A DNA stretch of 12,808 nt, taken from assembly GCA_020431545.1 (NCBI GenBank), contig JAGQIB010000138.1:1-12808 (forward strand), in the 5' to 3' direction. Of the stretch, positions 8,844 through 12,808 are shown piece by piece. The first letter of the stretch is position 1. The number at the start of each line of letters is the position of its first letter. The position numbers and the translations under genes are program-made. Origin of the DNA: Gemmatimonadota bacterium (GTDB taxonomy: Bacteria; ARS69). The notes beneath the pieces are model-generated. The model did not search any database. It worked only from the letters and a program-made list of their open reading frames with translations, and was not told the origin of the DNA.

Positions 8844-9548
8844 TCAGTGAGTCAATGCGTAGGCCACCACGTTGATCGCCATGCGAAGCGCCTGCTCGCG
8901 CACCGCGGGAGGATCTTCGTGCACGTCGGGGTCCTCCAGTCCGTCGCCGATGTCCGTGTTGTACGTGTAGAACACGACCATACGACCCTCGTGGAAGATC
9001 GCGAACGACTTCGGGGGACCGCCGTGGTGCTCGTGGATCTTCGGTGCTCCCTGCGCGAACTCGTACACGTTGTGGAAGATCTCGTGGTCGAACGGCAGCT
9101 CCGTCAGCTCCGCGTCGGGGAACACCCGCCGGATCTCGCGCCGGAACGACTCGTCCATCCCGTAGTTGTCATCGGCGAACAGGAAGCCTCCGTGCACCAG
9201 ATACCATCTCAGCCGCTCGGCCTCCTCGGAGGTAAAACGTACGTTTCCGTGGCCGGTCATGTGGATGAAGGGGTGATCGAACAAGTCGTCGTCCAGGACC
9301 CCGGGGCGCCCCTCTTCGATCTCCACGTCCATCCGGAGGCGCTCGCGCAGGGCCTTCGCGAGATTCGGCAGCGACGTCGGATTCGCGTACCAGTCCCCGC
9401 CCCCCCCGTAGTGCAGCCGGGCGAGGCGCACCGCCGGGCCGGGCCCGTCCGAGGGCGCCGCCGCCGCGGGGCCGAGGCTCCCGACGCCCCCCAGCACGAG
9501 GACCAGGGCGACGGGGATCGCGGGCCGGAAAAGCGGGAATGGGCGCAC
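8844..9548 (-). CDS. Exported DUF4159 protein (amidotransferase-like fold, non-catalytic by appearance)
   Basis: Recognised as DUF4159 from the opening LARLHYGGGGDWYANPTSLPNL-type block, the DHPFIHMTGHG segment (residues about 92-101) and FADDNYGMDE (124-133), ending in a conserved helix. DUF4159 is, to my knowledge, related to class I glutamine amidotransferase folds. Here the 'elbow' reads MTGHG with His100 and no Cys nucleophile, so an amidotransferase reaction is unlikely. The open frame extends to a GTG at 9677 overlapping the kinase stop, but that extension is Gly/Arg-rich and unlike the family. I prefer the GTG at 9548 because GGAGG sits 5 nt upstream and it yields a clean signal peptide (RPFPLFRP, then a hydrophobic core, cleavage near residue 30). 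This gives 234 residues. A DUF4159 gene beside a DUF4175-type gene is familiar from MoxR/DUF58/vWA ('aerotolerance') clusters, although those partners are not in the window. Family firm; function unknown. Confidence 0.88.
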   Translation of the reverse strand: MRPFPLFRPAIPVALVLVLGGVGSLGPAAAAPSDGPGPAVRLARLHYGGGGDWYANPTSLPNLAKALRERLRMDVEIEEGRPGVLDDDLFDHPFIHMTGHGNVRFTSEEAERLRWYLVHGGFLFADDNYGMDESFRREIRRVFPDAELTELPFDHEIFHNVYEFAQGAPKIHEHHGGPPKSFAIFHEGRMVVFYTYNTDIGDGLEDPDVHEDPPAVREQALRMAINVVAYALTH

Positions 9549-9553
9549 CACGA

Positions 9554-9558
9554 CCTCC
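9554..9558 (-). promoter_or_regulatory. Ribosome binding site GGAGG that fixes the DUF4159 start
   Basis: GGAGG on the minus strand lies 5 nt before the second of two adjacent GTG codons (9548) and 2 nt before the first (9551). This supports 9548 as the start over the far-upstream GTG at 9677, which would add a 43-residue non-conserved extension. Confidence 0.6.
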
Positions 9559-9573
9559 GGGAGAACGGACTCG

Positions 9574-9589
9574 TGCAGGATACCACCCC
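9574..9589 (-). promoter_or_regulatory. Weak sigma54-like promoter candidate upstream of the DUF4159 gene
   Basis: On the minus strand GGGGTGG-TATC-CTGCA has GG and GC at the -24/-12 spacing and 4 of 5 matches in the -12 block (TTGCA), but poor matches in the rest of the -24 block. The GG comes from a run of six G, so chance is a serious alternative. The same bases also contain TGGTATCCT, a weak extended -10. A start near 9563 would leave a leader of about 15 nt that still includes GGAGG. Confidence 0.15.
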
Positions 9590-9607
9590 CCAGGCGGCGG
9601 CCGGTTC

Positions 9608-9667
9608 CCGGATCGGCGCCCCGCGGGAATCCCCGCCCATCTCCTGCGGAGGCGAACGCAGATCCGG
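9608..9667 (-). other. Inverted repeat after the kinase stop codon
   Basis: Arms CCGGATC/GATCCGG (9608-9614 and 9661-9667) enclose a second perfect 5-bp hairpin (GCGGG/CCCGC, 9623-9636, 4-nt loop). On the transcript the structure starts 6 nt after the kinase TGA. There is no T run after it, so it is not a standard intrinsic terminator. It could be a partial terminator, an mRNA-processing element, or chance in GC-rich DNA. Confidence 0.3.
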
Positions 9668-9673
9668 CCGGCT

Positions 9674-12600
9674 TCACGCCCCGGCGGCGGAGACGCCGGT
9701 CTCGTCCACCGGGAAACGCAGGGTCACGGTCGTTCCCGAACCGGTCTCGCTCGAGATGTCGATCGTCCCGCCGTAGTCCTCCATGATCGCCTTGCAGATC
9801 GGCAGGCCGAGTCCCGCCCCGCCCGTCTTCGTGGAGAAGCTCGGCTCGAAGATCCGGCGCATGTTCTCGGGAGAGATTCCCTGCCCGGTGTCCCGGATCC
9901 GGACCTCCGCGTTGCCGTTGCGGCGCTCCGCCTCCACCTCGAGCTGCCCGCCCTTCGGCATCGCCTGGATCGAGTTCTCGAACAGGTTGATGAACAGACG
10001 CATGACCTCGTCGCGATCGACCCGGGTCCAGAGCTTCTCGTCGCCGACTTCGACCTGGAAGCGGACCTGGCGCTCCTCCGTGTCTCCGTACAGACGGCGC
10101 GCTTCTCGTACGAGGTCGGCGAGATCCTCGCGGCGAATGTGGCGGCCGGGCATGCGCGCGTAGTCCGAGAACTCGATGGCGATCCTCCGCAACGCTTCGC
10201 AGCGGTCGATGATCGTGTCCGTCGACTCCATGAGGATCTGCTCGAGCTTCGGATGACGATCGCGCCAGGCCTGCTGCAGATGCTGGGCCGAGAGCTTCAT
10301 CGGTGTCAGCGGGTTCTTGATCTCGTGCGCCACCTGTCTCGCCATCTCCGCCCAGGCCGTGATCTTCTTGGATCGGATCAGATCGGTGAGATCCTCGAAC
10401 ACGGCCACCGCGCCCTGCGCGTTTCCCTCCGAGTCCACGAGACGCGTGGCCACGAGGCGCAGCATGCGAAGCTCTCCGTCTTCGCCCGTCGACTCCTCGC
10501 TCGTCTCGCCCGCGACCGGCGCGACCTCGACTTCGTGCACGACCTCCTCGCGCTCGCCGCGCCGCACCGGCTCCACCGCGGCGAGCAGCGTGCGGAACGC
10601 GGGTCCCACCTCCGTGTCCGCCTCGCGATGTCCGATCAGGCGGGCGGGATCCACGCCGAGGATGCGACCGGCCGCGTCGTTCACGGTCGCGACCCGACCC
10701 TCCGCGTCGAAGCTCACGACCCCCGATCCCACGTGGCGGATGATCGCCTCGATGTACTCGCGACGCTCGCGATCACGCGCCTCGGACTCCGCGAGCCGCG
10801 TGGACATCGAGTTGAACGAACGCACGAGTCGCGCGATCTCGCCGCTCGCACGCGTGCGGATCTGGTGACCGAGCGCCCCGGCCCGGAGACTCTCGGCGCC
10901 CGCCGTGAGCGCGGAGATCGGGTGGGTGAGGCGGCTCGCGAGCACCACGGCGGCCGCGATCGCGGCCGTGAAGACGGCGAGGCACAGGAAGTAGATCCGC
11001 GACAGGATCAGCGACGCCTCGAGGTCCAGCCCCCCGCCCTGGAACGGAGCGAGCGTCGCGAGCGTCGCGACGACCTCGCCGTCCGCGCCCGGGAGCGGCG
11101 CGTAGCTGGAGAGGAACGACGTCGCTCCCACCCGGCTCTCCAGCAGCGTGCGCCGGGCGCCCTCCAGCTCGACCTTCAGGTACGCGAGCGGCTCGAGGAG
11201 ATCCGACAGGATCTCGGCCTGGTAGAGTTCCGGCTTGGAGGTGGCGGCGAGAACTCCCGCCGCGAAGAAGCTGACCGCCGATCCCGTTCGACGTTCGAGC
11301 TCCGTCGCGAGCAGACCGTCGATCCGCTGGAACGTCAGCACGGTCGCGCCCCGCCCCCGGCCGGACTCGGATTCCGCCCTCGTCACCGGCACGGTCGCGC
11401 ACGCGTAGATCTCCGCGCCGCGCCGCCGGAAGAACTCGGTCGCACCGGGTGGGAGCGCGCCCCCCGCGCCGGAGATCGCGACGTCGAGATTCGCGGAGCG
11501 ACTGGAGGCGAGGATCTGCCCGTTCGCGGCGAGCAACACGACCCCGTCGACGGACGCGGGGCTCGACAGCACCTGGTAGCCGCCGGGATCCTCCACCACT
11601 CCGGCCACCTCGGCCGACGACGCGACGTTGCGGGCCGCATCGGAGAGCCGACGACCGAGCAGTCCCACCGCGACCCGCAGATCCTCCTCGAGTGCGCTCT
11701 GGAACTCGCGACGCTTCTCGTCGACGAACAGCCGACGTCCCGCGAAACCGAGCAGGACCGTGGGCAGCAGCGACACGATCAGAAAACCGCCGATCACGCG
11801 TTCGCGGAAGCCGAGCGCCGGCAGGGACAGCCGCTCCGAGGACGAAGCCGGCACGATCCACGCGAACGCCATGAGGAACGCCACCATGCCGGACGCGAGC
11901 ACGAGCGTCACGAGTCCCGCGCGTGCCAGAAGCGAGGCCGCGTCGAGCCAGCCGGTGCGCTCGATCCCGAACGTGAGGTACCCGACCGTGAGCTCGCCAT
12001 CGCGCTCGCGAACGCAGTACACGTCGTACAGTCGCCCGCCGATGCGACGTTCCACCCAGCGGCCGCCGACGGACGGCCCGGCCAGCGCCTGCACGATGAT
12101 CGACGGCACCACGCGGCCCAGTCCGCCCTCCGGGTCCGTGGACGAGACGAGGAGATCCCCGCGGTAGCGATCCACCCGATCCGGCACCTCGCGACGGAAG
12201 CGGAGAAACTCGTCCGGGGCCGCGAGGTTCGTGAACAGCGCCGGCGTGGACGAGGCCGCGCCGCGCGGACGGCTGAAATCGTCGAAGTAGGCCATCGAGA
12301 GCTCCACGCGACCGAGCGCCCGCTCGCCGCGCCCGATGCCGATCGTGTCGGAGTAGACGTCGACGCGATCCGGGCCGATCTCCTCGCGCCGGAAGTGCGG
12401 ACTCGATTGGTCCGGTCCCTCCGCCGCGCGGAGCTCGGGCGGGAAACCGAGACTGAACGTGGAGAACGCCCGCCCGTTCGCGTCGAGCAGGCGGAGATAG
12501 CACCCCCCCTGCACGTTCGGCAGCGGGCTCTGCGCCCACAGCACGAACGCGAGGTTCGCGTGCTCGGGGCTCGGGGACTCCCCGAGTGCCTCCGCGAGCT

Positions 12601-12808
12601 CCGGCGACGCCTGGATCTGATCGAGCGTCGTGGCGAGCAGGAAGTGCCGCGAGTTCGAGGGACTCTCCGTGTGCTCGAGCGCGAACAGCTCCACGAGCTC
12701 CCGACGACGCGCGTCGATGCCCTTGGAGAGCGGGGCGAAGTTCGCGAGGCTGCCCAGCACCGCGACGACGAGGATCGCGGTGCCGCCGGGCCGCGGCCAG
12801 CGCCTCGC
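9674..12808 (-). CDS. NtrY-like membrane sensor histidine kinase with two extracytoplasmic sensor regions (5' end outside window)
   Basis: Autophosphorylating sensor kinase of a two-component system in the inner membrane. The frame is open to the right edge, so the N-terminus is missing; 1044 residues are visible. A GTG at 12760 lies inside a hydrophobic segment and is unlikely to be the start. Numbering from that GTG: TM1 lies at the edge; a first extracytoplasmic region spans about 15-275; TM2 278-303; TM3 321-340; a second extracytoplasmic region (CACHE-like by appearance) about 345-585; TM4 587-609; HAMP about 610-662; PAS about 670-795. HisKA carries AHEIKNPLTP with phospho-acceptor His812 (codon 10325-10327). 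HATPase shows the N box (Asn925, Asn929), DTGQGIS at 957 and GGAGLGLP at 980. HEIKNPLTP followed by TDTII and EFSDYARMP is typical of NtrY (COG5000). The usual partner is an NtrX-type sigma54 activator; none is in the window. The stop is followed by 125 nt before the next likely start. Kinase certain; NtrY subtype probable; ligand unknown. Confidence 0.93.
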   Translation of the reverse strand, partial: ARRWPRPGGTAILVVAVLGSLANFAPLSKGIDARRRELVELFALEHTESPSNSRHFLLATTLDQIQASPELAEALGESPSPEHANLAFVLWAQSPLPNVQGGCYLRLLDANGRAFSTFSLGFPPELRAAEGPDQSSPHFRREEIGPDRVDVYSDTIGIGRGERALGRVELSMAYFDDFSRPRGAASSTPALFTNLAAPDEFLRFRREVPDRVDRYRGDLLVSSTDPEGGLGRVVPSIIVQALAGPSVGGRWVERRIGGRLYDVYCVRERDGELTVGYLTFGIERTGWLDAASLLARAGLVTLVLASGMVAFLMAFAWIVPASSSERLSLPALGFRERVIGGFLIVSLLPTVLLGFAGRRLFVDEKRREFQSALEEDLRVAVGLLGRRLSDAARNVASSAEVAGVVEDPGGYQVLSSPASVDGVVLLAANGQILASSRSANLDVAISGAGGALPPGATEFFRRRGAEIYACATVPVTRAESESGRGRGATVLTFQRIDGLLATELERRTGSAVSFFAAGVLAATSKPELYQAEILSDLLEPLAYLKVELEGARRTLLESRVGATSFLSSYAPLPGADGEVVATLATLAPFQGGGLDLEASLILSRIYFLCLAVFTAAIAAAVVLASRLTHPISALTAGAESLRAGALGHQIRTRASGEIARLVRSFNSMSTRLAESEARDRERREYIEAIIRHVGSGVVSFDAEGRVATVNDAAGRILGVDPARLIGHREADTEVGPAFRTLLAAVEPVRRGEREEVVHEVEVAPVAGETSEESTGEDGELRMLRLVATRLVDSEGNAQGAVAVFEDLTDLIRSKKITAWAEMARQVAHEIKNPLTPMKLSAQHLQQAWRDRHPKLEQILMESTDTIIDRCEALRRIAIEFSDYARMPGRHIRREDLADLVREARRLYGDTEERQVRFQVEVGDEKLWTRVDRDEVMRLFINLFENSIQAMPKGGQLEVEAERRNGNAEVRIRDTGQGISPENMRRIFEPSFSTKTGGAGLGLPICKAIMEDYGGTIDISSETGSGTTVTLRFPVDETGVSAAGA

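Noticed and set aside
4730..8875. A 1381-codon open frame on the plus strand opposite the DUF4175-like gene
   Set aside because: It is in exact codon register with the minus-strand gene. It stays open because TTA, CTA and TCA codons are absent from a GC-rich gene. Its Leu/Arg/Glu richness mirrors the sense GAG and CTG/CTC codons. It has no recognisable domain and it crosses gene boundaries.
9608..9667. Intrinsic terminator after the kinase gene
   Set aside because: Stem-loops are present but no T run follows, so I list it only as an inverted repeat.
8010..9776. A 588-codon plus-strand open frame covering the DUF4159 gene
   Set aside because: It is in codon register with the DUF4159 gene and begins in Ser/Arg-rich sequence opposite the DUF4175-like gene. 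The minus strand has the conserved family.
10773..12539. A 588-codon minus-strand frame inside the kinase gene
   Set aside because: Different frame of the same strand, Arg/Gly-rich, no domain; the kinase frame carries all motifs.
1..12808. CRISPR array, tRNA, insertion sequence or phage genes
   Set aside because: No spaced direct repeats, no tRNA-like cloverleaf, and no transposase, integrase or phage-like reading frame was seen; nearly all of the sequence is covered by the six genes.

Overview
The window is strongly GC-rich (by eye about two thirds G+C). It is packed with six protein genes, all on the minus strand, so it reads as one transcriptional block running from the right edge to the left. 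The families present are an NtrY-type histidine kinase, DUF4159, a DUF4175-like protein, DUF2723 fused to TPRs, a secreted TPR protein and the secreted family often labelled 'asparagine synthetase B'. Together with the signal peptides, this points to a Gram-negative (diderm) member of the FCB group with high GC, such as Gemmatimonadota or Candidatus Eisenbacteria. The taxonomic call is inference from gene content and composition; no rRNA or universal marker is present.

Layout in transcription order. (1) 12808-9674: a very large membrane histidine kinase, cut at its N-terminus by the window edge, with two extracytoplasmic sensor regions, HAMP, PAS, HisKA and HATPase. (2) 9548-8844: an exported DUF4159 protein with a probable amidotransferase-like fold. 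(3) 8803-5030: a 1257-residue DUF4175-like protein with N-terminal membrane helices, a beta-rich middle and a long Glu/Gln coiled-coil and acidic low-complexity region. (4) 5012-2316: a DUF2723 (GT-C, TMEM260-like) membrane protein with a C-terminal TPR superhelix. (5) 2319-487: an exported all-TPR protein starting at TTG. (6) 490 to the left edge: the N-terminal 163 residues of an exported protein of the so-called asparagine synthetase B family.

Spacing is tight. Genes 3 and 4 are 17 nt apart, and genes 4/5 and 5/6 overlap by 4 nt (TTGA and ATGA), so translational coupling is likely. The only intergenic stretch over 100 nt is the 125 nt between the kinase and the DUF4159 gene. It holds an inverted repeat and a weak promoter-like sequence. 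No stretch over 300 nt lacks a gene. I saw no tRNA, rRNA, CRISPR, insertion sequence or integrase.

Working model (inference): genes 2-6 all encode membrane or exported proteins, and three of them carry protein-interaction scaffolds (two TPR arrays, one coiled coil). They look like an envelope-assembly or envelope-protein-glycosylation module. The upstream kinase might sense an envelope condition, but nothing in the sequence proves that link.
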